Of a stretch of DNA of 64,000 nt, positions 1 through 13,100 are shown one piece after another. The stretch covers positions 434,693 through 498,692 of the forward strand of contig NC_020176.2 in NCBI RefSeq assembly GCF_000224145.3, in the 5' to 3' direction. Source of the stretch: Ciona intestinalis. Taxonomy: Eukaryota > Chordata > Ascidiacea > Phlebobranchia > Cionidae. Both the position numbers and the translations under genes were made by a program. The notes under the pieces were generated by a model, which worked only from the letters and a program-made list of their open reading frames with translations, was not told the origin of the DNA and did no database searches. Numbering within the stretch: the first letter of the stretch is position 1; each line of letters opens with the position of its first letter.

Positions 1-340
1 AACATGCTATGTAGTAATAACGGGTATATATAAAGAAAATATGAATTTACCTTATTCTACATTTTTTTCAATCATGATACATAAAGTGCATGGAAATATT
101 AGATTCTATTGAAGCGCAAAACTTGCAACACCTTTATTGTCATACATATAACAAACCATGTAACAATTGCGTATATATATGAAGAAAATATGATTTTACT
201 TTATCTATGTTGAATCTGTACAATCATGAAGTCGTTAATTAATAAAAATAGTTTAATAAAAAGTAAAGTGCAAGACAAACTGTATTAAACAATATGATTC
301 TTCCTTTTCTGTATTAAATCTGTACAATCATTGGTTCCAG

Positions 341-3300
341 GATGAACTACCACAAGAAATACGTGAGCTTTTACTTGCAAGTAGCAACCAATTTGTTCAA
401 GACCTCATGCTCGATAAACCCCCGAACCCTGACGCCCCCACTGCCAAGGGGAAGTCCCTAGAGACCGTCTTATCCCAGTTTAAAGTAAGTTATGCAGAAA
501 AAAGTAGGTTGTGGGGTAAGATGGTACATATTTTATTCTCTTTTATCGTAACTTGCGGTAGAAAACAAAGCATATTTACATAACTATATAACAGTATTCT
601 TATGACTATAAAACAGCGTTGTCAATTGTTAAAAACAATAACGTAATATAATTACTAATGATACGAAGCGAAAGTAAGATATAAAAAACACAAGATATAT
701 TTCATTACAGATCTCTTGTGTTTTATATAGCTGTACAATTTAAACGTTTGAGTATTTCTTAGTAAGATTATTTTGTAGTTTGTTTTAAACATATTGTTGT
801 GCAAATAGAATAGAACTACCAAGTATCTTGTATGTAATTTATAAATTTGCCAGCATAGATAGCGAGTTAATGTTATGCTGCATGAAGGTCACCATTCATT
901 ACTACAGTAGCTAATATGACATTTCAATGCATCATTATGATGTCATAAAGTTAGATGTAAATGTCCCTTGAGACAGTTTAAATGAAATGTCACTTTGGAA
1001 TAAATCATGACGTTCATACTATATAAGTGTTATATTCACTCTGTAACTTCGATATATTTGTTCCCAACATTTTGTTAGTAATTTCTTTAAAACAAATTAA
1101 ACTTATGCACCAATATTATGTTTTCTAATATAGACGACCAATTAATGACCACTTGGTCGGAGAAATTGTCAAAAAAGGAACTGGTTTTGTAACAACTGTA
1201 CAAATGCGTCGGCCATTATTACTGTTATGTTTTATAAGACAAAAGGGTTTTATGTATGACTGACAATTCAGACAAGCCATGAGTGACCACTGGGTTGGGG
1301 CCATTGTTGTTAAGTCTATTGCTAAAGGACACTCAGTTTAGTTTAGACTACGTTTATAACCTTTACAATATAAAGCGATGGCATTGTGCCCAGTAGTAAC
1401 TTTTATAAATACCTATAGCCTTAACTTTTACCAGAGAAACTTGGGGGTTGCTGCAGCCATTGTATGATTCTTAAGATAGACTTCCCCACATTTATATTGA
1501 CACTTTTATACCTCATCTTAACTTGTCTACCTTCCATTCCACCAGAGATCCTTGGATGAATTATTGGCCACGATGTCTTCCACCAACTGCAACTACATCC
1601 GATGCATCAAACCTAATATCGAGTCTTTGCCTTCGAAGTTTGACTCAAGACATGTGAGTTTGATTGTTTTAATATGAATGGCCTTTATTATTATAAATGG
1701 CCTTTGTTTTAGCAAAAATACATGTTTTTCTAAAAAAAATGTTTTCAACAATTTTACCTGCTAAGTTTGAGTCATGCCATATGAGTGTTTTGTTTTATTA
1801 TAAATGGTCTTCAGAACTTTTACCAAAAATATTTTTTCGAAAACTAACTTTTGCAACAGTTTTTACCTTCAAGGTTTGATTCAATGCCATGCAAGTGTTA
1901 TTTGTTCATAATTCACCAAGTTATATCTTTAATTGATATTTCTATGTCTGGCAAAAACTATCCAGAGGCCCAACATACCAATAGAATATATTATTTCAAA
2001 GGATAATTAATTAACAAAGTTTAAAATCTCAGAGTAATTTTATAAAAACTTTCACAAAGTAGTCATACATAGATACATATAACAAATTTATATGTTTTAA
2101 AGCAAAAAGGATATTTGTTTTAGCAAAATTGAATTCAACTTTTTTCTTCCAAAATTAAATGTTAAAACAATTTCCCCAAGCAGCATAAACATATGGTTGC
2201 AAATTGCAATCCTTTATAAAGCCATTTCACTTAAACCCATGCCCCATCACCACTTAAATATATATTATTTAAATTTCTTTCTCTCTTCCCCCACCAGGTG
2301 GTAGAACAATTACGATCAAGCGGGGTTGTGAAGACAATACAAATATGTGGTTCCCTTCATCCACACCAGTTGTCATATCAGCATTTCATTTCTCATTATA
2401 TATTCATGTTACCAACTACTAACAGTGCTACATATGTTAAATGTAAGTTTTTTTTATTTGATTTGTAATAATGTAATAATTTATTTACTCTAATAGTAAA
2501 TATCTGTTTAATTTGTAATACATTTTAACATGAATTATGCTTAGCAATTAGGGCAAGTTATAGCCACTTAAATACAGTATGTTATGTGGATTCTTCGCTT
2601 ATACAAGTTATAGCTGACGAATGTTCATATAATACTATTTCTTTGATTATCCTTACCTATTTTAATATTTATCTGTTTATTCGCTGGAGTAATGGTTTGT
2701 CGTAGTACTACAATAAAACACACATTTTTTCAAGTCAAGTAAATCAGACCACCAGACTTTATAGTACATGTAGTTGATTTGCATGTTATAAACACTTCAC
2801 TCGTTCTCTGTAATCTGTATGGTTAAGGTACCAGAGCGTCTAGGATTTAGGTCAGAGTTGGCCCAGAGTTTTTCCGGATATTTTACCTGTTAATGTACTT
2901 GGCAGAACGTTATAACTTCTTTTCCTAATACGTTTAAATTTACCCACTTATTATCTGAATACAGAGATCAAAACAACGACCTATTTTACATTAACAAAGT
3001 TTATAGCATGTTTTTTAGTTGTTTTTTACACAATTTTTTTAATTCTTTTACTTTTTCCACACACAGGTTATTCTCAGTTGAATTTAAAAAAGTCACAGAA
3101 AATTTGTCGTAAAATAATGAACCAAGTGTTGGTGGATCAAACCCAGCTCGATGCAGATAAATGTTGGCAGTTTGGGAAGACATGTGTGTTTTTGTCGGCA
3201 GATCTGGTGAGATATGAATTTAGATTTATTGTTAAACTCATTTTACCCCGAGTTTTGGGGTGGTGTAAGTTAGGTGTCCCATATTTTGTAAAATTTTTAA

Positions 3301-5742
3301 GAAAAAAGTGACATTATTAAAATACAGTTACACTCATAGTTGTCAAACAGGGAACCTCATTGATTAATGTGGTGAATGCAATATACTTTGGCTCTGCTTG
3401 TTTGTATGGACACCTAACAACTGTTGTTGAAGTAATAAAGTAAGTTTCATTCACNNNNNNNNNNNNNNNNNNNNNNNNNNNNNNNNNNNNNNNNNNNNNN
3501 NNNNTTTTATAGCATATTTTTGTTTTTTTTTTGTACATTATTTTTTAACTTTTTTCCACACACAGGTTATTCTCAGTTGAATTTGAAAAAGTCGCAGAAA
3601 ATTTGTCGTAAAATAATAAACCACGTGTTGGTGGATCAAACCCAGCTCGATGCAGATAAATGTTGGCAGTTTGGGAAGACATGTGTGTTTTTATCAGCGG
3701 ATCTGGTGAGATATGAATTTAGATTTATTGTTCAACTCATTTTACCCCGAGTTTTGGGGTGGTGTAAGATAGGTGTCCCATATTTTGTTAAATTTTAAGA
3801 AAAAAGTGACATTATTAAAATGCTGTTACACTCATAGTTGTCAAACATAAGGAACCTCATTGATTAATGTGATGAATGCAATATACTTTGGCTCTGCTTG
3901 TTGTATAGACACCTAACAGCAGGGTAAAATCTGGGGTGACATTGTTGAAATACAGTTACACCCATAGTTGTCAAACATAGGGAACCTCATTGATTAATGT
4001 GGTGAATGCAATATACTTTGGCTCTGCTTGTTTGTATAGACACCTAACATCAGGGTAAAATCTGGAGTAACATTGTTAAAATGCAGTTACACTCATAGTT
4101 GTCAAACATAGGGAACCTCATTGATTATTGTGGTGAATGCAATATACTTTGGCTCTGCTTGTTTGTATAGACACCTAACGACTGTTTTTAAAGTAATAAA
4201 GTAAGTTTCATTCACCCACAGTATGAATTGTTACAAACCAAGCGCGACGAACAGACGACCCAAAGTGTGTTGAAGATACAGCGGGCATGGAGGTTTCACA
4301 CACAACGTAAATTCTGTCGATTGCTTATTAAACATATCGTGCAACGAAGACTTAAAGCTGTGGTTACTTTACAAAGACATTGGAGGATTAGAACTAAAGT
4401 CAGGTTAGATTGGTTCTTTTTTTACTTTTACCGAATGCAACAAGCTTTATCATAGATGTCTTGCCCAAGAACTCCTACACCCATATTGGTAGCAGGACTA
4501 AAAGCAACAAGCCTTAAACCTGTAACTTTTGGGTTATAGGCAGACACGCTAATCTTGTTATATTAAGTGTCGTTATGCTTTTTCTGTTTAAGTCAGTGGT
4601 TAGATTTTACACAAGCAACTTACAATATGTGCCTATTATTATTATTTTTATGTTAAAACAAATCTCTTTTGCTTTTAATTCTCTTCTCCTTAATATATTA
4701 ATAAATACATCATCTCTTTTGTAATCCAAGCAAATATTTAAAATGCATTGAGTTGTATTTTACTGAATGCTACATTGATGCTTATTTAATGCTGGTTATA
4801 TTACACAGGAGATGCAGAAAGATTAGAAGACTTAAAATAATTGCTCGTAACAAAGCTGTGTGCGTTATACAACGGGGGTGGGGGAGATTTAAACTAAGAA
4901 AACAACGAGAAAAAGCTGCCCTTGTTATTCAAAGAGGTTAGGTTATATATATATATATATACATAGTACTATATGGTGCATAATATATATAGACTTAGTA
5001 TATACACTTCAACCATGTCTTGTGCCATGGTATAATGGTGAAAGCGCTAGCTTTATGTACTAAAATATCGGGTTCGAGGCAAAATGCTGCTACTGTTATG
5101 GACCCGTGTGTTTTTAGACCAGACGCTTAAGGATTAACTGCAACCTAGTGGTTACTAATAGGTTTTCCAAGTTGTCAGCCATACAGAACAAACTGTATAC
5201 TAGTAACACAGTATTTTTTTGTTACAGCTTTTCAAAATTGGAAAAAAAGAAAATATACAGAAAAAGAGAAGGATAATGAAAACGATGATTATGTTTCTTA
5301 CGTGCCGGTTGTCACTAAAATGTTACCACTTCACTACGCCAGTGTTCGACAGAATGATTCTTCATTTATTGAGGATCTTGAATTGGATTCCGTGTTGAGT
5401 GAAAGCTCAGTGGTTGGGAATCTTACAAATGTCAAGTCAGAAAATAGTCTTAACTTCTTATGTGAATTGTTGGGCAGATTATCATACGAAAGCAAACATT
5501 TAAATTGGTTCAGATCCAATTTATATCAACATTCTACATTACATGGCTCAACATACAATTTAAGGCCCGTAACTTTGTTTAAACTTTATTATTTAGTCTG
5601 TCGGGAAAATGACATCAAAATTCCGCCCCTATGTAATAATAATAAGACCTATGAGAAAAAGTTTATTGTGGAGCAGGAACAAACTAAACTGCCTATCTTA
5701 CCCTTTGCTACAGTGGTGCCTGTTAAAGGATTGTATACCTGA
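341..5742 (+). CDS. Unconventional myosin, 3' part (motor C-terminus, IQ motifs, short tail); class XIX possible
   Basis: Actin-based motor; the N-terminal motor lies left of the window. Exons in consistent phase: 341-484, 1546-1653, 2298-2442, 3067-3206 (or its duplicate 3566-3705), 4222-4403, 4809-4936, 5228-5742 (stop), giving 453 residues. Exon 2 reads SLDELLATM then RCIKPN and KFDSRH, the hallmark of the myosin motor before the converter. Exon 3 carries VVEQLRSSGVVKTI, matching the family segment that follows. Exons 5-6 hold about four IQ-type helices (IQRAWR, LQRHWR, IQRGWGRF, IQRG), which should bind calmodulin-like light chains. The last exon gives a ~150-residue tail with no coiled coil, FERM or SH3 signature. 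A short tail after a few IQ motifs is compatible with mitochondrial myosin XIX, but the class is inference. Myosin identity is firm. Confidence 0.88.
3067..3206 (+). CDS. Myosin exon, copy 1 of a duplicated exon
   Basis: This 140-nt exon is preceded by a CACAG acceptor and followed by a GTGAG donor. It starts in phase 1 and ends in phase 0, encoding YSQLNLKKSQKICRKIMNQ and then an FGKTCVFLSADL segment of the motor end. Because 140 is not a multiple of three, it cannot be spliced together with copy 2 without a frameshift: read after copy 1, copy 2 meets a TGA within five codons. Confidence 0.75.
3455..3504. other. Assembly gap (50 N)
   Basis: Run of N between the two copies of the duplicated myosin exon block. 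Its position makes the duplication suspect as an assembly product. Confidence 0.99.
3566..3705 (+). CDS. Myosin exon, copy 2 of a duplicated exon
   Basis: This is nearly identical to the exon at 3067-3206. The clearest protein differences are Met to Ile and Gln to His around KICRKIINHV. Acceptor, donor, length and phase are the same, and the flanking intron sequence is also almost identical. It lies just right of an N-gap. It is either a mutually exclusive alternative exon or a second haplotype assembled in tandem; the intron identity favours the latter. Confidence 0.7.
5020..5100 (+). repeat. Degenerate tRNA-like SINE head
   Basis: The sequence 'tgccatggtataatggtga' looks like a decayed box A, and 'atcgggttcgaggc' about 45 nt later looks like box B. 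It lies in the last myosin intron with no recognisable downstream body. Too decayed to be a functional tRNA gene. Confidence 0.4.
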
Positions 5743-6125
5743 ATCAATTGATGCTTTTTTTATAACTTTGTGCTCTTTTGTACTGCTATGGTTCTTGCTT
5801 GTTTTGTGCTTCCCATTCTATATATAAGGGTGAGGTCAAATAGCAACGCGCGCCCTGGTTGTTCTATGTATGCCAGACTTGGTTTATTATTGCAGAGTTT
5901 TTTATTCTTTATAAAGGAGGTGCTGGAGTGAGGCATGCCAAGGGGTTAGACCACAGTTGGCTTATATATTTTGCATCCGTTTATATTTGTGCCTGAGTTT
6001 TTGTCAACTGTTTTTCCAGACTACACTTATGCGTTGTTTGCTTGCTTAAAAATATTATGCTGTGAGAACGAACCATCTTGCATTTGAACAATATAACTTA
6101 TTTCTCATCTAAACCAAATTACTAT

Positions 6126-6577
6126 ATGTTGTTACCAGCCCAACTAGTTGTTGATTGATTGAGTTAGTTTGAGGTGGTTCCTCAGTAGGTGTCGCTCGGG
6201 ATTGTCTTGCTTCGATTTATCACGCCTAGCGAGTCTTCCTGACGCAGTAGGTTAAACACTATCCTAAGTCTCGTAGGGTCTAATTCTAATTGTCCTTTTA
6301 GAATATCTAGCCTTGGTTATAATGACGACTCGGCCAGTGTTAAGTCTGTGTTGAAAATCACTCGAGAAGTATCTGAGTATATCTTTATTGCTGATTCGTA
6401 TTTGACGGTACATAGATTGCAACAGTGGGCATGCCTACTTATTCAACGTACTCTGCATGCCTTATTCAATTAGAATACATATATAAAATAACCCGGTTAA
6501 TTTGTACAAGCGAATATATAGCTTAAACTGCGATATCTTAAAAGGGCGTTACTCTGCTAAACTTCTGATATAACAAC
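6126..6577. mobile_element. Candidate solo LTR in the myosin/dioxygenase spacer
   Basis: This block of about 450 bp is richer in GC than its surroundings. It starts TGTTGTTACCAGCC and ends near TGATATAACA, so it has TG...CA-like ends, and contains a TATATAAAA motif near 6480. No coding capacity and no clean target-site duplication are visible. A solo LTR is one reading; an unrelated unique sequence is another. Confidence 0.3.
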
Positions 6578-6774
6578 GTATACAATATACACGATATCCG
6601 ATACAGTCGCGATTTTGCTTTCGATTTATACAGTGAGTATACATAACATGTGACTGATGTTATTCAAATGGGTCGGCAACGCAAACAAATATAGAATATA
6701 TTGAGCTCCATAAACTCTGATTGGTATTTGGAGTTATAAGAGAAATGTCTACAATACTATTGAACCTAAACTGT

Positions 6775-6900
6775 GGGTCATGGCTTCAAGTGTCTGGTGC
6801 CATGGCTTATTATTTGATGCCACGGCCTAGTGTCCCCTGCCATGGCCCTGTGGCATGATACCTGATGCCGTGGCTCGGTATCTGATGCCGTGGCTTCACC
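6775..6900. repeat. Degenerate tandem repeat, ~20-bp unit
   Basis: Successive variants of 'tgatgccgtggct' and 'tggtgccatggct' are spaced about 20-24 nt apart. They lie downstream of the myosin stop and ~250 bp beyond the 3' end of the dioxygenase gene on the other strand. Confidence 0.6.
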
Positions 6901-6940
6901 CCAGTAGGGTTTCATAAAATGAATGGGGTCATCATGTTCC

Positions 6941-6946
6941 TTTATT
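6941..6946 (-). terminator. Candidate polyadenylation signal of the dioxygenase gene
   Basis: AATAAA on the minus strand, about 210 nt past the stop at 7153. It is a plausible 3' end signal but unconfirmed. Confidence 0.35.
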
Positions 6947-7152
6947 TATATTTAAAAATGAGGTAAGTATTCAATGGTTCGGGACCTTTGAGATGCAACA
7001 CCTGGGTTGTAGCACATTTTTTTCATACAAACATGAAGTTAGTTTTAAACATATAAACTAGTCTTTAAAAAAAGCATTCCAAAATATTAAGTAAAATATA
7101 TTAATAATAAAGTATATACATTTATATTGGTAAAATAGCTTTGCTGCTTCAT

Positions 7153-10100
7153 TCAAATGGAACTTGTATTCCCAACTTTAGGAGGAATCACTTTTATTCC
7201 AAGTTTCTTTGCCAGGATCATGTACGTGCTCTTTACATCATCAAGGTTTACAAAACAAGCCTGGAATATCAAATAATTTTAACTTTATTTCTGTTGATAG
7301 GGGGACATACAGATGATCCAAGATTGAGTACCCATAAGACATTGAGTTGGAGCAATCTTTGTTAAGCATCTTACCCGGCACCGTGGCATAGTGGTTAGCG
7401 CGCCTGCCTGTAACCCAGAGGTAATGGGTACAAGGCTCGACGTTGCTACCATTGTGTGTTAAACCCGTGTGATAACGACTGTCGTTTTCCGGCCACACAA
7501 GAATAAAGTAAGTTACATACATTACATACCCAAGGTAACGCATGCCCACAACGGTTGCAACATTATATATTAGCCTCTAATCTAAAACAATTTATTATTA
7601 ATACCTGTAAATGCCTCCACCCTCCGTTTAGTTGAAACGATGTTCTAGCGTGGCACATTCGACGATTGTTGACCACCAGCAAGTCACCAGGCTGCATGCG
7701 GAACTTATACTACAAACATAGAGGCCGTTATGTTACATGTTAATTCCGAAGTGCCCTGCTCTAAATGAGCAGGGGGTGTATGCTACAAAACATCTATGTT
7801 ATAACAGCTATCGTTGCCCGTCATGCGAAAATAAATAAGTTTGATTCATTCCATGGCCTACTGGAAATATATCACTAGTAACCGAGGTTCATTTATACAG
7901 TTTACAATTATCGAAATAAAGTAATATTTCTTACTTTTCCAGCAAGATCATCTCGTTCTACGATAAGCGCAAACTTCCGATGTGCTTTGTAATATTTCTC
8001 CACGTCATTTTCACGAACAATTGGTGTTGATAAGAACCCAGGATGCCAATTCACCCCCACCACCTACATAGTAAATACAAGTTAAAAATCCATTTAATTA
8101 GTTTAATTATTCTATATAATTGCTCCAACCCAAGTTGAAGCTTGGTATTTTATAAAAACCCTTGCATTCTTCCTCTGCGTGTTTATGAATGTAGTTTTTC
8201 CTGTAACATCTCTTTTTATTTCAATTGGTATATTTGACATACTGGTAAAATCCTGGTATAAATTTTTCCAAAATTGGCAAAGTTTTGCTTTAATCCCATG
8301 GCGTGTCAGGCTCGTGGCCAACATAGAATGGTAACTAAACTGGTATAAAAAATTACTACTACATATCATGTGTTTTAATAATAACTGACTGCAGGATCTC
8401 ACCCATATATAATATAATATTAACAAAACAGAGGTGACATTCTTGGCTGTGGCTAAAGTTGGCCAATCTGGATCACTTTTGGTTATCCCATTTTAAAAAA
8501 ATTGTCGATGTATTTTCACATTTAGTCAGCCAACTTAATTTCTGTGCGTTACTTTTTAAAAAAGTTAGTCAGAAAAAAAAAATTCAAAATTTTAAAAATT
8601 GAAAATTACCGACCAAGTTTTTTAATATGATGTTTTTTATTTAAAATAAACTGGAACCTTCCAGTTGTAATTTATCTTGGTAAAAGTGGCCGGAATTCGG
8701 GTAAGAACTTCAAAATCTTCTGGATTTTCTTTCCTTAATGTTTCAGCCACCTCAAACATATCAACTATTTGAGAATCACCTCCTGTGACTTCACTATCAA
8801 ACCTTTGTGATGTTAAAAAAAGCATATGACATCATAATTGGTAAATAAACTTTTTTCATTGTAGTAATATAGGTCATATTAATTTAGTAACTTAACAATA
8901 AAATGGCAGTATGTAAAATCACTAAAATGTATCCAATTTGATAACTTAACTGAATAAAAGAATAAATGTAACTTACTTTATTCTGCCTGGCTGGGAAACG
9001 ACAGTCGTTATAACACGGGTGTTCATACACCTCGTGCCAGCTTATGAGTTACCATGTATGTTACTTTGTAGGTGACTATTTTTTTGAGGAATTTTTTTAT
9101 GTATGGCTAATAATTTGGACAACCCATTAGTAACCACTGGGTTGAAGGAATTGCCGTTAAGTGCCTTGCCCAAGGACACATCTGCCCACAATGGTAGCAG
9201 CGATGAGCCTTGAATCCATTACCTATTGGTTACAGGCAAGCGCGCTAACCACTTTGCCACGGCGCCGGATGAATATTTCTATTCTGTTTGTATGATGAAT
9301 ATTTTCTAAGTTCTGTTTAAGTTTTAATACCGAATGGTATTTTGTTAAATGCAATCCATAATTATTTATATTACTCACTATACACATACAACTTAGTATG
9401 TAAAACAGAATTTCAAACAGTTTTATTTTAAGTTTTACAAAGTACAGTTTGCATGTTGAAGCTATTAAATTCTCACCGTAAAGCGTGAATTATTTGAATA
9501 CCAGGTGTGTATTCGTATATCTGTTGGTCCATATGTGGTAACAACTCTTTGTCAGTGAATGCCACGTTGTCAGTAAAGTGAGGAAAAACATTGAATAGCT
9601 GAAAAACAGTACTTCAGTAAATTATGGCCATAAGAATAATCACCCACAAAGTAACATACATGGCAACTCGTAAGCTGGCACGAGGTGTTAAACCCGTGTG
9701 ATAACGACTGTCGTTTTCCGGCCACGCGATGATAAAGTAAGTTACATTCATTCATTCATTCAAGAAACCTGGTTCAAAGCTCAATGCTGCTACTATAGTC
9801 AATGTGAGTGTAGGTTTATTAATCTGTTTCATTTCTAAAGGGAAAGTAATAGGCTACATTGCCTATGGTTTACTAACCAGTTTAATTTATATGGAAAACG
9901 TCCTATGACTTAATATGCCCTGGGACCTATGTTTTAGGCCAGGGTTGATACATTTTTTCTACCTTTAAACATAATGAAAGAATAACGCAGGCTATGATAA
10001 AAATATCAAGAAAACAATATCTGGTTGGTTCCAGATACTCACATCGCCAGATGTGGTTGCCGTTCGAATAAATCCAATCTTTGATCCAAACTAAATAAAA

Positions 10101-13100
10101 CAGAATTTATCGTTAAATAGCATAGTTTTATTGCACTATAATCTGTGTAGTTAAAAAATGTTTTTTTTTTTGTATCATTTTGTATCATAATTGCCCATTT
10201 ATCCTCTTTCAGTGGAAAACTGAACAGGTTGCACCATTTCTGTGTCAAGAGGGCGGTCAGAGTTGGTAAGTATGAAACTTATTAACAGTTTTTGCTTTTT
10301 ATGAATGAAATCTTTATGGATAACCACTTTATGTATAATTTTGAGACCACTAATTCTTACACCTCATGCCCACTTATATACAACCTTTTATTTAACTGAG
10401 TCTGCATGGGTAGTTTTTTCTTCTTTTTGGTATGACTGGCAATTTTGTTCAACCAATAAATGAAACACACCTTTTTCAGTTATTTTACCTCTATAATCAT
10501 CCTATCATTCCTTGAAACATTCCTCACTCTACAGAATCCAAACTCGAAAAACAATTCAAGCATCCTGTAACATTAGGTAGAAGGTTAACAGAGGAAATGG
10601 ATAAAGTTTGTGATTAGACCTTTCCGAGAAATTTGGTCCTAATACAAATGTGCCCTGGAACAAGGGTTTCCAAAAACTGTTTACAATTTTACGTAAAACA
10701 TGTTGCTACAGAACACATTCCGGCGCCGTGGCACAGTGGTTAGCGCGCCTGCCTGTAACCCAGAGGTAATGGGTTCAAGGCTCGACGCTGCTACCATTGT
10801 GGACGTATGTGTCCTTGGGCAAGACACTTAACGACAATGCTTCAACCCAGTGGNNNNNNNNNNNNNNNNNNNNNNNNNNNNNNNNNNNNNNNNNNNNNNN
10901 NNNNNNNNNNNNNNNNNNNNNNNNNNNNNNNNNNNNNNNNNNNTCAGCCATACTTAAAAAAGTGAAAAAAAATCAACAAAAAAACAATTACCCACAAAGT
11001 AACATACATGGTAACTTGTAAGCTGGCACAAGGTGTTAAAACCGTGTGATAACGACTGTCGTTTTCCGGCCACGCGAGGATAAAGTAAGTTTCATTTATT
11101 CATTCATTCATTCATTCACATTACAATTTTAGAACAAGGAAATATGATAAGGTGCATTTTGTTAAGGTGTATATATTGCAATTTAACATAAAACATGTTA
11201 CATAACATATAACATTACATATGTTTTTACATAACGCATTACAATTCTACATAAAACATGTTAAATCTTTTCATAATGCATTAGGGCATGGTTATCAAAA
11301 TGCTTATGTTAGATAAATAAACACATAGTTTTTTTACACAGATTACAAAACCACTCACTTGAACAAACCACTGTCGTTGTCTTTCAATTCAGAATATTCA
11401 ACTGAGGGAATCTCTGTTTTTGATCTTGACATTGACTTTGTGATGACATCACGGCTTTCCACAAGCTCCGAAAGACAGAGGTCACAGTAACAAGACGAAC
11501 GAAGCCACTCAAGGGACAATACACCAACATGGTCCAATACTGCATCACCATTATACTTAATGGCAAGTGAATCACCTAATAGGTAAATAATAATAAAATA
11601 AGGTAATTTGTTTGATGTAGTTTTATTCTGGAATTGTGTAAAATATAAATGCACTCTATTGGTTTTCTTCTTTTTTTGTGAAATGAGTCTCAAAATGTAT
11701 GGTACGAAGGGGTCCCAAACAAACAGCTACAAATTGGTAACACCATGTGTGGTCAAATACAACACCTGTCAATCACTCTGGATCTTAGCTAAATGCCACA
11801 GAACGGCTGTTGCAGGAATTCAATATTTCAGTTAACCCAAGTTTAATGGCTTTGTTATCTGAGTAATTGTAGTTTGGGAAATCCTGTACTGGAGTAAAGG
11901 TGATTTATTATCTATCCGTGGTCAGGCAACATCATTCCTTATAAAACGGGTGTCCTGATCTATACCACTTGTGCCCGCTTACATGTTACCACGTATGGAA
12001 CTTTATGGGTAAATTGTTAAGTGTATACTTTGTGTATCGGTAACTGGCAGTTTAGAAACCCATCAGCAAATGCAATGTTGAAGCAGTTTACAAATCCAGA
12101 CTTTTATAGAGCTGGCATGGAAAGCAAAATAAAGCAGGCCTAAGTTGAATCACCAATCGCTACACTAACCGTCTTCAGATATTTTTGCTTCTACCATTCT
12201 GAAATCGTCAGTGTAGCGAGGAACATCCACGGTACACGTTGCACATAAGTCTGGTTTGCATCGTTTACACTGGCAGTTGAATCGCAACCATTTAACGTTG
12301 TATCTGAAATTAATGTTATATTTGAATCCAATGCGGTAGAATTTAGGTTTAGAAGCAATACGACAACAGGTGTCTTTATCAACGCTGTTTTATCTTTGTT
12401 TATTGAAGCACGCGAGTAAAGCGCACCACACACGGTTGTTTACATAATATAAATTATGTTTATCTCTTCGAATACAGTAGTTCTGAATATCAAATTAAAT
12501 AAAACAACAAATATAATTGAAAGAGCAGAAAAGCGACAGCGTCAAAATTTACGAACGCTTGGTGTTGCTAGCCACCGCTTTTGAGTGTATCGCAGCCAGT
12601 TTTAGCAAACTGTTACTGGACATTTCTTAGGGGCAATACCCATCATGCTTAAGGTGGCTGACTGGCTGTACACAGTACCGGAGTTCGTCCGTTTTGTCTG
12701 TTTTGTCCGGATTTCGCTGCCGCATGCGGAACTTGGTAATGGGTTTGCATACGACTTTGCAAGCTAATTCGCATGTCGGATACTGTGTACAGTCACCTTT
12801 ATACGGTTTTTCCAAATACAACACGCGGCCGCGATGAACCAGTTAGTTTTGTAACCTTTACTTGCGCTGCATGCAACCTAGCAATACCAATTCGACTGAG
12901 CATGGGAGAAAAAATTGCTCATCAATTACATGTATGGTGTCGTGGCACAGTGGTTATAACGTATATTTAGCACATAATCACCAAATATCCTGACCGCCCT
13001 GTAAACAATTAATAAAGGTCTATGGGAGTCGTGAGGAAACGGTTTTAGAATTCTTAGAATGTTTTTGTTTACTACCAAATGGGACGAGAAAATTGAATGA

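Larger units (their letters stand above)
3330..4190 (+). repeat. ~130-bp tandem repeat in a myosin intron
   Basis: Four successive copies of a segment containing 'tagttgtcaaacatagggaa', 'ctcattgattaatg' and 'ctttggctctgcttg' occur near 3330-3420, 3830-3915, 3955-4055 and 4085-4185. Copies 2-4 are in direct tandem, joined by 'agggtaaaatctggagt'. The first copy belongs to the duplicated block on the left of the gap. Confidence 0.8.

Noticed and set aside
7241..7549. 102-codon minus-strand open frame
   Set aside because: It overlaps the last dioxygenase exon in a different frame and continues through a SINE; no splice or family support.
8180..8426. Left part of a 104-codon minus-strand frame upstream of the 45-nt dioxygenase exon
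   Set aside because: Composition looks intronic and it is not needed for the conserved protein; only 8130-8174 fits the phase.
10721..10800. Possible functional tRNA gene (box A and box B at tRNA spacing)
   Set aside because: The same head recurs in at least eight places fused to the same body and tail, so it is a SINE; no clean cloverleaf or terminator follows.
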